DNA of 64,000 nucleotides. Source: Mallotus nudiflorus. Lineage: Eukaryota; Streptophyta; Magnoliopsida; Malpighiales; Euphorbiaceae. Each line of letters begins with the position of its first letter. The stretch's first letter is position 1. Position numbers and translations under genes: made by a program. Shown in pieces: positions 11,292 through 23,010 of the stretch. Where the stretch lies: assembly GCA_947683625.1 (NCBI GenBank), contig CANTUR010000907.1, positions 124,001-188,000 of the forward strand, written 5' to 3'. The notes below the pieces were generated by a model. The model searched no databases and was not told the DNA's origin. It saw nothing but the letters and a program-made list of their open reading frames with translations.

Positions 11292-13138
11292 ATGGCTCCA
11301 AGGGAAGAAATTAGTTCTAACCTTTTTGTCTCCAATGTAGATAGTGAGTTACTGGGGTGGTACCAACGATGGTTTTGTATCCCCATCGATTACGCCCTTC
11401 ACACTGTAGATAGGAGGTTTAGGGCCCATACCCTTTTATCAGGGCTAAGTAGATTAGTTGTATATTTTGACCAGTTATAGGGGGTTTGAAATTTCGTCTA
11501 GATCCCTTTGTAAAAGAATTTCTCAAAAGGAATAACATAGCACCCGATCAGCTTCATCCGAATAGCTATAGGATACTGACCGAGTTCATCCAACTAATGT
11601 ATGAAGAGGGTAGGGACCCCGATCTAGATGTCTTTTGATACTTGTACAGGCTGACTAGGAAGAAGGGAGAGCTGATGTTCTCCCTATTGGCTGTACCTAA
11701 TCATACACTATTTATAAAGCTTATAGATCTCAACAAGAAGTGGAGACACCATTTTTTTATTTTGGAGTATCAGTCAGACTTCTTGGACGTCCAGAGGAAG
11801 TGGTCGGACGAGTGTCATAAAGTGACCCGTCCAATAAAACTTTCTGACCTTGATACGGAGCTAGTTTTATGGCTACATCTCGATGGACTTGTCGAAGCTC
11901 GATCAGCGGAGGATGCGTTCCGAAGGTACCTGTGGAGAGTCTGTCCAAGTCGCGATCACTCCCCCGGTATGTTTATTTTTTTTTGAGCTATCTTTCTGAA
12001 TTGCTTTATTTTTCCATCTGTAGATTGCTGACTTTTTTGATTTTGCCGACGGAATTTCCTTAGTTGATGAGCCAACTGCTGTGGAGGAGGTGCAAGTCTT
12101 TCTTTCTCTGAAACCTAAAGCTCCTGTGACCCCAGAAGCAATTCCTGCCGACCCCAAGGGAAAAGCGTCGATGGAAAGTGAACGATCGGAGCGGATTGGG
12201 CGAAGAAAGAGGTGACTGATTGACCCAGGGTCTTATGCGGAGGGGCTGGATAAAGAGATTTATGTTCAACACCCGAGATTATCTAGGTGTCCGGATATGA
12301 GGGGTTGGATATTAAAGCGGATGAAGCCCCCAAGTATCTCTAACAGTCAAGTGCGGGACCAGTATGCTGAGTCGCTATAGTTGCCCGGTGACATGCAATG
12401 TTGGTCCGAGGATGGCCCGAATGGGTTGCTGGATGCCATGATTGGTCAGTCATTAAAGGTAATCTAGCTTCTGCCACTTGATGTAATTATCGTACGTGTT
12501 TCTTGTTTAAGTTAATTATTGGTTTTTGGTAGATGACTCAGGCCTTGCTGCTGGCGAAGGATTAGTACTTCTACCTGAAGAGCTAGTACAGCTTAAAAGA
12601 AACTGAGGTGGGGACCATAGCCATCAATTTTGAGAAGAAGCTAGATAGTGTGAAGGCAGCTCTAGAGCACTGCTAGACAAGACACGCTGAGGCCAAATCC
12701 GATGCTGAGGCGAATCAAAAAAAGGTTTCTAAGCTAGAACATAGCCAGACCCAACTGACGAGGAGGATCGAGGAGCAGAATCTTCAGATTGCTAAGCTCT
12801 AAGGGAAGCTAGCGGAGCTTGAGAAATCCCAAGCAAATGATAAGAAGGCATATCAACGCATGGTTGGGGGGTTTCTCAAAGCTTACCTGGCTGAGTGCAA
12901 GAGGATCCTGCTCTCCCAAGACTCGGGATTGGACTTGGGGGCGTTAGACCAAATAACTCTAGCAGATCTTGCCAAACTTACTGCGGAGGAGGACGCCCGT
13001 CGAAAAGTCAGTTCTGTTCCTACGAGGGAGTCTGAAGAGGCTGTTGTTGCTGTTGGGTCTGGAGAGCATCCAGAGATTGTTGATATTGTTTCCCCCTCCG
13101 TTTTCGGGCCTAGGGGTCCGGGTGTACATATAGTATAG
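11292..13138 (+). pseudogene. Antisense accessory gene (Transposase_28 / 'putative gypsy type transposon' family), decayed
   Basis: Runs opposite to gag-pol. Likely exons are 11292-11966, 12024-12458 and 12533-13138, with GT-AG introns. The first exon carries the family pattern KFRLDPFVKEFLKRN...IAPDQLHPNSYRI, resembling Pfam Transposase_28, found inside plant gypsy elements. The third exon encodes a coiled coil rich in Lys and Glu (KKVSKLEHSQTQLTRRIEEQ) and an acidic tail. It is broken by a one-base shift near 11480 and by stops at 11637, 12215 and several more in exon 3. Many replace Gln or Arg codons. It ends tail to tail with pol, 111 bases away. The function of such ORFs is unknown. The 57-base first intron is short for a plant. 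Confidence 0.72.
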
Positions 13139-13249
13139 TAGATATGTATAGGTTCTTTTTCTCCCTTTTTTTATAACCGATCACATGTAAAGGCATTCTT
13201 ATTAATGAAGAGACTGTATTGAATCATATCATATGTTTAAGTACAATTT

Positions 13250-16200
13250 TACTGATAGTATTTCCTGAGAGAGTTTGAGTTCTAAAACCGTTGTAGTTCT
13301 TTGCCTCTTCCTTCTCTTAGTTTGTACAATCCCTTTATTGTGCATGCTGAGATTTGGTACGGACCTTCCCAGTTCAAACCTAACTTGCCAAAGGTGTCTT
13401 TGCCAATATCTGCTCTCCTGAGTACCCACTCTCCCAACTTGAATTATTCTGTTCTATGTCGTTGATGATGGTACCATGTTATTCTTTATCGATGTGCCTC
13501 GGTTGTGGCTGCAGCTTGTTCTCTTCATTCCTGTAGTAGGTCTAGGCATCGTCATTATTGATGGTGTAATCGAGATCTTGGCTTACCCGATAACTTGGTG
13601 ACCCAGCCTTCACGGGAATTACTACGCCCATGCCATAAGTCAGTCTGAATGGTGTCTCTCCAGTGGATGATTGGGGTGTGGTTTTGTAGGCCCAGATTAT
13701 GTTGTTGAGCTCTTCGACCCAATTCCCATTTTCTCATTAAATCCCTTCTTCAACCCTTGCATGAGAATTCTGTTTGTGACTTCGGTTTGTCTATTTGTCT
13801 ATGGGTGAACTACTGAGTTGAAGCGCAACTTTATACCAAGGTCCGAGAAGAAACCTCTGAATTTATGGTTGTCGAACTATTTTTCGTTGCCTGTAATTAA
13901 AGTGTGGGGGATGCCGAACCTACAAATGATCTCCTTCCAGAAGAAGTGTTGTATCCGGGCTTCTATAATGGTTGGGACCGCTTCTACTTCTACCCATTTG
14001 GTGAAATAGTCAATGGCCATAATTAAAAACTTTTTCTGTGAGGTAGAGGGAGGGAAAGGACCAAGGATGTCCATCCCCCACATGGCGAATGGCCCAGGGC
14101 TACCGATGGGATGCAGAGGCTGAGAAGATTTATAACTAAGTCGGGCATAGTACTGGCACTGGGGACATGCTTGCGTTAGCTACTAGGCACCTTTGGACAT
14201 GGTAGGCCAGTAATATCCTTGGAGTAGTGCCTTTCTAATGAGCAAATAGTGGGATTCATGCGCTCCATAAATTCCTTCATGGATTTCTCGGAGTAAGTAA
14301 TTTCCTTCCTCCGGGGAAATGCACTTCGACCATGGGTGCGAGAGGGCTGCTTTGGTCTTAAGCTTCCAAGCCTGCAGCTTGTCTTCTGGGAGTGTTTCAT
14401 GCTCCAGATATTGGATTATGGGTTACATCCATTTCGAGACTACCTGTGTCTCTAAAACTTCAGTGTCTTCTGTGTTGGGACTGGTTAGAGACTCAGTGAA
14501 ATTCATATCCCGAAATGCTTGAATATTCTAGACTGCGGATTTGGCAAGGTAGTCGGCCTCACTGTTGTCTTCCTTGGGAATCTAGATGATCTTCCATTGG
14601 CCTCCATCTCGTTTGATGTGTTTCAAAAGCCATTTGGCCTTATCTACGTACTTGGCAATGCATGTGTCTTTGACTTGAAATGCTCCGCTGACTTGGTTGA
14701 CTACCAATTGGGAATTCATGTGTATGATGAGGTGTTCGACCCTTACTTCAATGGCTAACTTTAAACCTGTAATGAGTGCTTCATACTCAGCTGCATTGTT
14801 GGTGGCGTTATACTCGATACGGACTGCATACCGAATGTGAACCTTGTGTGGCCCTCTGAGGATTATTCCTGTGCCGGAACCTTGAGCTGAGGATGCTCCG
14901 TCAACATAAAGCTACCATTCCGATGCTTTGGGCAAGGCTATGTCTTCCGGGGCCATTTCTTGCACAAAATCTACTAATGTCTAGGCTTTCATCTGTTGCC
15001 GGTGCTCATAGTCAATGTCGAATTCACTGAGTTAAATCGACCATTAAACTAGCCTACCCGAAGTCTCTGATCTCTGTAAGATTTTTTACAGCGGGAAGCA
15101 GGATCAAATCATAATATGGTGAACTTGGAAGTAATGTCGAAGCTTTCGAGAGTCATGGACCACGACCATGGCTAACTTGTCTAGGAAGGGGTACCGAATT
15201 TCATATTCTCGGAGCATCTTACTAACATAATAGACAGGGCTTTGTTGGCTTCCTTCTTCTCTTACTAGTACTGAAGTGATGCATTCTCGACTAATAGAAA
15301 GGTACAAATACAAGGTCTTATCTGATACCGGCCATCTGAGTAAGGGTGGTGAGGATAAGAATCTTTTAATGTCTTCGAATGCCGCCTGGAAATTAGTGAA
15401 CCATTGAAACTTCTCAAAATTTTTGAGAGCTCAGAATAATGGTAGACACTGCCTAGTTGAGCAAGAAATAAAATGCCCTAATGTGATGAATCTACCATTT
15501 AACGTTTGTACCTCATGGATGTTCTTCGGTGCCTTTATATTGAGTATGGCTTCCATTTTTTCTGGGTTGGCTTCAATGCCCCAGTGAGATATCATGAACA
15601 CCAAGAACTTGCCTGCTTGGACTCCGAAGACGCATTTCTCAAGATTCAACTTAATCCTGGATTTACTCAGTAGCTGGAGAACCCGATCCACGTCTGCTGG
15701 GTGCTGCTCCGGATGCTTGCTTTTGATGATGATGTCGTCCACGTATACTTCTATACTTGTTCCAATCTGGTCTTGGAGGACTTGGTTCATCATTCTTTGG
15801 TATGTGGCCCCAACATTTTTCAGTCCGAAGGGCATCACCTTGTAGCAATACAACCCTTCATGAGTAATGAAGGACATTTTTTCCTGATCCTCTTCCTTCA
15901 TCGGAGTCTGGTGATAACCTTATGCCGCATCGATGAAACTATATAAGCCATGACCAGTGATGGAATCGATGAGCTGATTAATCATGGGCAACAGGTAGCT
16001 ATCCTTAGGGTATGCTCGATTAAGGTCGGTGTAGTTTACATACATTTTGTACTTCCCATTTGCCCTTTTGACGAGTACCACGTTGGCTACCCATTCCGGG
16101 TAAGTAACCTTTTGAATGAACCCAGCTGCTAATAGCTTCGTTGTTTCTTCAGCAATGATCTTCTGTCTTTCATAGGCAAAGGTTCTTTTCTTCTATGCTA

Positions 16201-17034
16201 CTGGTTTGGCTCCCAGTTTGATGTTTAGGCAGTGACAGGCAACCTGTGGGTCCACGCCGACGATTTTGGAGGCTTGAGAAGCGAAATCCTATGAGTGTAT
16301 GGTAAAGACTTCCCTTATTTTATCTCTGATGTTTTGGTTGAGGGCGTTGCCAATTTTCATGGTCTTTCCTTCCATGATTTGTAATGTCTCCATGTCTTCC
16401 ACCAGTTGTGGGTCAGCGCCTTACTTTTCAACTTCCCATGCCTCTAAAGGAAAAGCCTTCACTTGAGGCTTCATAGCCATCTGATAACACTATTTGGCCA
16501 TGTGCTGATCTCCCCGAATAGTAAGGGTCCCATTCTTGATCGGAATTTTCATGGTTAAGCGCCGAATGATGGTGACTGCATCTGCTTCATAAAGTGTCGA
16601 CTGTCCTATAATCCCATTATAGGCCAGTGGTATGTCCACCATGTTGAATAGAGTCCGAACAAATTTTGTTTTCTCATCATTTTAGTTTCCAAATTCTAGG
16701 TTCAGATCGACAATCCCAATTAGTTGCATGGTTCCCCCACAAAAACTCATGATGGGGTTCTGGATGGCTTTCAAGTTGGTGATGGAGCTGTCCATAACTT
16801 GTACGCATTCTAAGATAATACATTGATAGCACTCCCATTATCCACAAGTAGCCTTTTGACCCGATACTTATTTATGCATGCAGTTATCACCAAAGCATCA
16901 CAATAGGGGTGGTGTACATGAAAATCATCTTCTGAGTTGAAAATAATGTCGCTTCTCCTATGTACTGATTTTTCTCCTCTACTACGCTTTAATATTTTTT
17001 CGGTGTTTTCTCCCCTTATAATCATGTTGATCAT
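13250..17034 (-). pseudogene. Tat element pol: protease, RT, RNase H, archaeal RNase H, integrase
   Basis: Read on the minus strand. Protease is at 17034-16810 (LLVDNGSAINVLS). RT spans about 16120-15430, with VYVDDIIIKS carrying the YxDD metal-binding pair and VMPFGLKN before it. RNase H follows (ITSVLVREEGSQQSPVYYVS). An archaeal-type RNase H lies at about 14990-14560 (NATNNAAEYEALITGL). Integrase runs from about 14200 (MDILGPFP core, later the NWEGPYQ motif near its C-terminus). The frame ends at TAA 13250-13252. Several in-frame stops and shifts make it non-functional; one stop near 15918 falls just before the conserved GYHQ of RT. Confidence 0.88.
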
Positions 17035-17266
17035 TCCAATCGGCTCCTTCCTGGATTTCTTTGCTTTGGCTCTGTCTCATTCCTGGCTTTTCGAGTTTCT
17101 GCTTCTCCTCGGTGTTTCCGTGAAATTATCAAGCTTTCCCCGCTACACCAGTCTTTCTATGGCACTCTTCAGCTCTCTGCAGCCCTCCATGTCATGTTCG
17201 TATTCGCGGTGGTACTCGCAGTACTGGCCTCTGTCCCGAGTAAATCTTTGACTTAGGCTGATTCTC

Positions 17267-18597
17267 TTAGCTGGGGTGATCCCCACTCCATTTTGCCTGA
17301 CCCACATGAGGATTTTGGATCAAGCTGTTCAGGGGTGTATATCTGTCTGCTTCCCTGTCAAATCTCTCTACCGGATTTCTGAAATTCATTTTTGGGAAGC
17401 TTGCTCGTCTCTGTTTCGACCGTTCATCCTTGATCAATGGTCTGTCTTCTTCCCGACTCATCCTCCTATCTTTGTCCATTTTTATCATCCAGACCGCCAT
17501 CGCCATTGCCTTGATTCTTTAGTCACTATTTTATCTTTAAGCTTTCCGAGTCTGGTGCCATTTTTCAAAGCTTCTATGGCAACTTCATCAACAAGATGCT
17601 CAATTTGCATGACTGTTTTATTGAAACGGTTAAGGTAACTCCATAAAGATTCATCAACTTCTTGTCGACACATCCGCAGGTCGTTAATGTTTTTTGCTGG
17701 GGGAATATTGGTGATGAATCTGATATGGAACTACTCCACCAGGTCCTTAAAAGAAGTGACTGAATTTTTTGGGAGTAGATGAAACCATTTTTTAGCATTC
17801 TTTACGAGCGTGCTTGGAAAGACTCTGCACATGATTCCATCATTTACATTCTAGAGCAGTATCTTTATTAGGAACGCCGATATATGACTGATGGGGTCTC
17901 CCGTCCCATCATACTGATCAAGCTGCGGGATTCTGAACTTACTAGGAATCTCCATTTGAATTATTCTGCTGAAAAACAAATTTCTACTGTCCATAACTCA
18001 TTCCTCTTCCTTTCTAGGTTTGGTCTGGGCTTTGCACATTGCTTCTTCAACCTTCTAAGCTAATTTTGAATCATCAAGGGCCAGAATAGTTGAGCTGCAC
18101 TCCCCTTCTGGCGCTTTACCCTTCCCCATGCTCATCCCTGGGGCTTGTCAGGGTGTTGTATTATCATTATTTTGAGCCGGTTCAGTGCGCCCGCTCTGTA
18201 TTATAGCATTTAGCTGTTGTTGCATCAAAGTTATTTGTGCCTGAATATTTTTTATCATGGCTTCCCTTCTAGTTTGATCAAGGCTGAGTGTTTGGTTCAT
18301 AGTGTTTAGATTTGGAGTGGTTATTGCTGGTGTTTTTGGTAGACTTGGAAAAGGTATTGAAGGTATTGATCGATGATGTTGTAGCAGAGCGTAATATAGG
18401 AGGTCTATGCCCAAGGACGGGTATCTTGGAGTGTTCTCCAGAAGTGAAGGTATATTTCCGGATGAGGCTCCAGCGTATTGCAAGGTGGGTGGAAGTATCA
18501 TTGCTGGGGGAGGGTCTGAGAGGTCGGTCGAAAGGATAGGTGCAGAAGGGTTGGTGCCGGCTTTAGGAGTCTAGGCTGGTGGTGGGCTAGAAGTCAT
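17267..18597 (-). pseudogene. Tat element gag, decayed
   Basis: The start ATG (minus strand) is at 18597, 72 bases inside the 5' LTR. The N-terminus is Pro- and Gln-rich. The capsid region has PQLDQYDGTGDPISYISAF and continues to VDESLWSYLNRFNKTVMQIEHL, the usual Ty3/gypsy gag fold. A CCHC-like knuckle, CEYHREYEHDMEGC, lies just downstream at about 17200. At least four in-frame stops interrupt it. It would form the particle coat in an active element. Confidence 0.82.
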
Positions 18598-18654
18598 AGT
18601 GAATGTGTCTTTAGCTTAGCAAGTAAATGAATGGTTTTTCCCAAAGAGTTTTCC

Positions 18655-18669
18655 ACAGACGGCGCTACT
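18655..18669 (-). other. Primer binding site of the Tat element
   Basis: Next to the 5' LTR the minus strand reads AGTAGCGCCGTCTGTGG. With one change this matches the TGGCGCCGT start of PBSs that pair with the 3' end of tRNA-Asp, a primer used by many gypsy elements. The tRNA assignment is from memory of the family. Confidence 0.6.
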
Positions 18670-19063
18670 TGATAACTGGTTTCCGAAACTCTTAGGCTCG
18701 GCGTCCTGCAAATCACGAACAGAAGGCAAGGTGAGAGGTGGGGAGGATCCCCACGAACACTCCGATGCCTAAGTTAGATAATAGAAGCAAGGAGAATGCA
18801 AGATAACTAGAATATGCGAGAATGAGATGTCCCCTTGTAAGGGATGTAAGACTCTATATATAGTAATACTTAAACTTGAATGGAGTCGGATTTCGTGTGG
18901 GAGAGTGAATCATAATTTTAGTAGGAGAGTGTTCCTTTTGTGCTTAGAACTCCACTTTGGAATAGTTCTCATTCCGGATGGATCTGCCTTCTTGCTGATT
19001 AAAGTGTTCCTATTTATGGGGTAAGGGGCTCTTAATTAGGCGGAAACATTCTAAATGATATCA
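18670..19063 (-). repeat. 5' LTR of the Tat element
   Basis: 394 bases, TGATA...TATCA, followed by the GTGAC duplication. A TATA-like tatatatag on the minus strand (about 18853-18863) is the probable core promoter for gag-pol. Confidence 0.92.
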
Positions 19064-19260
19064 GTGACAACTAAAATTTTTCACTTATAAATTGAAAATT
19101 TTAGTGACAATATTAAATAATGTCTTTTATGTGACAAATTAAACTTGTCACAAAAATATTTTTTATTACATTTGAAAATATTGTCATAAAAAAGTTCTAC
19201 TTTTAATTTTATAATAGTAATTAATGACATTATTGTGACTAATAATTAAAAATAATTACT
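19064..19260. repeat. DNA-transposon-like patch with TTGTCAC/GTGACAA motifs, right part
   Basis: Continues the motif-rich patch interrupted at 9703, with gtgacaat, gtgacaaatt, cttgtcacaaaa and attgtgact. It confirms that the gypsy element landed inside an older repeat. Confidence 0.55.
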
Positions 19261-19329
19261 TTATATTTATATTATATCTATATAATAAATTGATTAATAA
19301 GTTATAATTTTTTTTTATTACTTTTCATT

Positions 19330-19835
19330 GGTACATAAAAAAATTTTAAAATTGATACATAGAAATGTCGTAATTGCTACCGTGTCCAAACAAATATGAA
19401 AAATTGACACAGGAATTGGTGGAGCAAAAAGTGGGCGGCATTTCCATGAAATGTCATTGCATTGGAAAGGCTCTAAGACCAAACTCACTGAACGAGTCAA
19501 CTGGGTGCTTTAAAAAGTCCCCTTCCATTTCATTTGACATATTTATGACCGAGTCAAGTTTTTGGTTTTTCCTAGTGACTTGAGGGCACTTCTTTCTAAT
19601 GCGTGTGTTTCTTCAAAGAAGTTACTTCCTAGCTTCCTACTTTCTTTACTTTTAGTCATTATTAATATCACCGCAGCACCGTTGATGAGCATTGTATGAC
19701 ATTAGTCCTAGTTTTTTTCATTACATGAAGATTATTTTGAACAAAATAAGAGAATTTCACTACCTACTACCTACAGTGTCAGAAATTAAATCCATAACTT
19801 GATATATTTTAAAGAGAGTTTTTCCCTCTTCACTG
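19330..19835. repeat. Direct repeat A, copy 1
   Basis: About 0.5 kb matching 22437-23010 in the same orientation. Landmarks are ttgatacatagaaatgtcg, caaattgacacagga-like text, ggctctaagaccaaactcac, gagtcaactggg and caccgttgatgagcattgt. Copy 2 has about 60 extra bases around a second cttcaaagaagtta. Short ORFs in it show no known domain and are not conserved between copies. Confidence 0.7.
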
Positions 19836-19856
19836 CCCAATTTGACACTATTTTAA

Positions 19857-20760
19857 AATTATATTTTTATTTAAATTTAATAGAATATTTGAAAATCATA
19901 TTCTTGTTTTGTTTATATAACAAAAATTTCTATGAACTAACTTTTAGAAAAATTTATGGCTATAATTAATTATTAGATAAAGAAATTTTAGTTAATTTAA
20001 CGTTGGTTATTTTCTTATTAAAATTTACTAAAGTTTCTAAAAACAATATGAGCACTATTTTATTTATATAGTTATTCAATATTATAAATTTAATAGACTT
20101 GAAATTGATTATAATTTTAATAGATTTTTTTTAAGCAACTTATCAATTTTTCAATATTAACATTAATATTTTTTTTTTCTTTAAAAATGATTCTATACAA
20201 TTATACAACATCCTTTTAGTATTTTTGTCTATATAATAATCTAATTTTTCAAAAATTTATAGAGTTATAATATAATAATTTATTACATTTTTACTAATTT
20301 TTCTATTTAAAAAATTATATAAAATGCTTTCAATATTGTTTATGTTGATATTATTTGTAATTAAATAATTTTATATAATTTTATTTTAATGATTTATTTA
20401 TTAATTTAATTTGATAAGACTTGTAAAATTGCATTATCTAATATTTATTGAAAATTTTGTTTAAAATCTTATTTCAAATAATAAATTTTAATATTTTTAA
20501 AAATAACATATGAAAAATGTTAAAAATATTCTGTCAAATAAACTATTAAACTATTCTCTCAAAAAAATTAATATATTTAGTTTTTAGTGTCTATTTGTAT
20601 TAATCTATCTGTATTAAAAAAAATATCACTTTTATTTTAGCAATTGCATTTCATATTTTTCAATGTTAATATTTTTTTACTCTAAGAAAATTCTATCCAC
20701 CATTTTAAAAAAATAAATATTTTTTTTAGTTGATAATGAGATAATGAATATTACTTAATT
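19857..20760. repeat. Orphan copy of TNL1 intron 2 sequence
   Basis: Aligns along its length with 2756-3660 inside TNL1 intron 2. Shared runs include gaacattaactttta-like text, atggctataattaattatta, caatatgagcactattttattt and aataacatatgaaaaatgtt. No TNL exon is present on either side, so this looks like the remains of a third TNL copy whose exons were deleted, or a dispersed repeat that also sits in the intron. Confidence 0.65.
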
Positions 20761-20776
20761 TAATATTAATGTTTAA

Positions 20777-21228
20777 CATAACTGTCCTGGGGTCATGCAC
20801 TTCAAGATAATTACTCTCAAAAGAAGAAAATTAGACATCATTACACTATACACTGTAACAATTGTTACATATACCTTCAAAATGATTTTGGTTAAATCTA
20901 TAAAATTTTGTATCTCAATTTTTTAGCTAGTAGCTCGTAGTAGCAAGAAATGGCGTAGTTAAAAATTAATTATGGAATTTAAGTATTATGTAATTATTTT
21001 TTATACTTAAGTATCATATTTTTAACTTATGATAATAAAGTTAATTGTAAAAAATATTAAATTTAATTGTTATAAAATATAAATTGTGTAGCAAAAAATT
21101 TTCATTATTAATCACATAAGTATTATTCTGTAGCAAATGAAATATATATGTACAAACAAATATATGGAGCTAATAAAATAATATAACATCCCTTTTCATT
21201 TTAAAATTAAAATTTAGTTTATTTTGAA

Positions 21229-21275
<47 letters not shown>

Positions 21276-22436
21276 AAAACTAATAATTTTGTTTGATAGA
21301 AAAAAAAAATTAATGATTACTATTATAAATATAGGAAGAAAAACAGTTTTATTGTTGGTTTTCAATGTGGGATTTAATACCTTTTAGTTTCACATTTGTA
21401 TTTTGTTGATTAGCCACAATTTAATTATTATAGCTAATATTTTATAAAACTAACTATAAATTATTGTTGTGCCTAATAATGTATTTTAGCCATCAATCTA
21501 TTTGGCTTGTAGCTAATATTGTCTATTAGCTATGACATTAAAATTTTAGACATAAAATAATTCATATTTATGGTTAATTAATATTATTAGTTACGATCTT
21601 AATTTTTATAGCCAATTATTTATGGCTAATATACAGTAAATATTTTAGCTATATAACTTTTAATGCATGTGACTAATAAGCATAATTAGCTACAGAGTTG
21701 TAATTTGATTCAATGTTGAGTGCTTGTCATATTACATAAAAATTATTTGAATTCTATTCAAAACATTTCAGTCATATGTTTATAAAAGAATAAAGAAAAA
21801 GAAAAAAAACATGATTCACGATTTTAGTTTGTTTGTATATATAAATGGCTAAAATTTGAAAAAAAATAAACATAAGTTATCATCAACTTTTAATCAATTA
21901 TCAATTAAATCTTATTTTAAAAATTATTTCAATTTTCTCTTTTAACTTTAAAAATTGTATAAATTTTATTTAATTTTATTTAAAGAATCTAATTATATTT
22001 TCAAAAATTATCCCTATTAAATAAACTTTTACACTTATTAAAGCTTTTGTCCTCTTTAACTTATAAGGGAAAAAAATAAAATATAAAAAAATAATTCTAA
22101 AATTTAATTTTATCACTCTTAACATGAATTTAAAAATTATTTTATAAATATTTTTATAAGTTCTTAATTTTTTTCACTAAAAAACCTTAAATTTGAAATA
22201 CTTTCACCATATTATTTCAAAATTTTTCTAATAGGGTCAAATAAAAAAGTATGAAATTAAAAAAAAAAAAAGAGACTTTGAAATACTAAAACATTATCAA
22301 AAACAAAAAATATTTGATTTTTCTAAAAATCTGAAAAATTAAAATTATACTATTTATAATAATAATTAAAATAGTTACTTTATATTTATATTTATATTTA
22401 TATAATAAATTGATTTACAAGTTATAATTCTTTTTG
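20777..22436. repeat. Dispersed AT-rich repeat, copy 2, and AT-rich spacer
   Basis: 20777-21830 matches 7714-8770. A following stretch (about 21880-22045) matches 8810-8990 and, more weakly, 59185-59310 inside TNL2 intron 1. No gene is seen. Confidence 0.6.
21231..21273. repeat. (AT)n microsatellite
   Basis: An uninterrupted AT dinucleotide run of about 21 units. It is absent from the related stretch near 8017, where only about six units occur. Confidence 0.95.
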
Positions 22437-23010
22437 TTTTCTTATTACTTTTGATTGGTACATAAAAATTTTAAAATTGATACATAGAAATGTCGATGAT
22501 TGCTGCTGTGTCCAAACAAATTTGAAAAATTGACACAGGAATAAGTGTAAGGTTGGAGCAAAAAGTGGGCAGCATTTTCATGAGATGTCATCGCATTGGA
22601 AACGCTCTAAGACCAAACTCACTGAGCGAGTCAACTGGGTCCTTTAAAAAGTCCTCTTCCATATCATTTGACAAGACACTACACGCATTCATGACCAAGT
22701 CAAGTCTTTGGTTTTTCCTAGTGACTCGAGGGCACTTCTTTCCTATGCGTGTTTCTTCAAAGAAGTTACGTCCTAGCTTCCAACTTCTTTCCAATGTGTG
22801 TGTTTCTTCAAAGAAGTTATTAATATCACCGCGACACCATTGATGAGCAGTGTATAGCATTAGTTCTAGTTTTTTTCATTACATGAAGATTATTTTGAAC
22901 AAAATAAGAGAATTTCAATACCTACTACCTACAGTGTCAGAAATTAAATCCATAACTTAATATATTTTAAAGAGAGTTTTTCCCTCTTGACTACCGAATT
23001 TGACACAATT
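22437..23010. repeat. Direct repeat A, copy 2
   Basis: Partner of 19330-19835. Its last part repeats the TNL1 3' UTR-like motif (caccattgatgagcagtgtatagcattag). Confidence 0.7.

Larger units (their letters stand above)
9704..19063 (-). mobile_element. Tat-lineage Ty3/gypsy retrotransposon with antisense accessory gene
   Basis: A complete 9360-base LTR element on the minus strand, flanked by the 5-base target duplication GTGAC (9699-9703, 19064-19068). LTRs begin TGATA and end TATCA. Order in element direction: 5' LTR, PBS, gag, protease, RT, RNase H, a second archaeal-type RNase H, integrase, an antisense spliced ORF, a 106-base tandem array, PPT and 3' LTR. The extra RNase H and the antisense ORF are hallmarks of the Tat clade. 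The element is clearly less AT-rich than its surroundings. All its genes carry stops or shifts. The LTRs differ at roughly 39 of 393 sites by my count, mostly transitions, so the insertion is old. Confidence 0.93.

Noticed and set aside
22553..22843. 96-codon ORF in direct repeat A
   Set aside because: The sister repeat at 19330-19835 does not keep the frame and no domain or codon pattern supports it.
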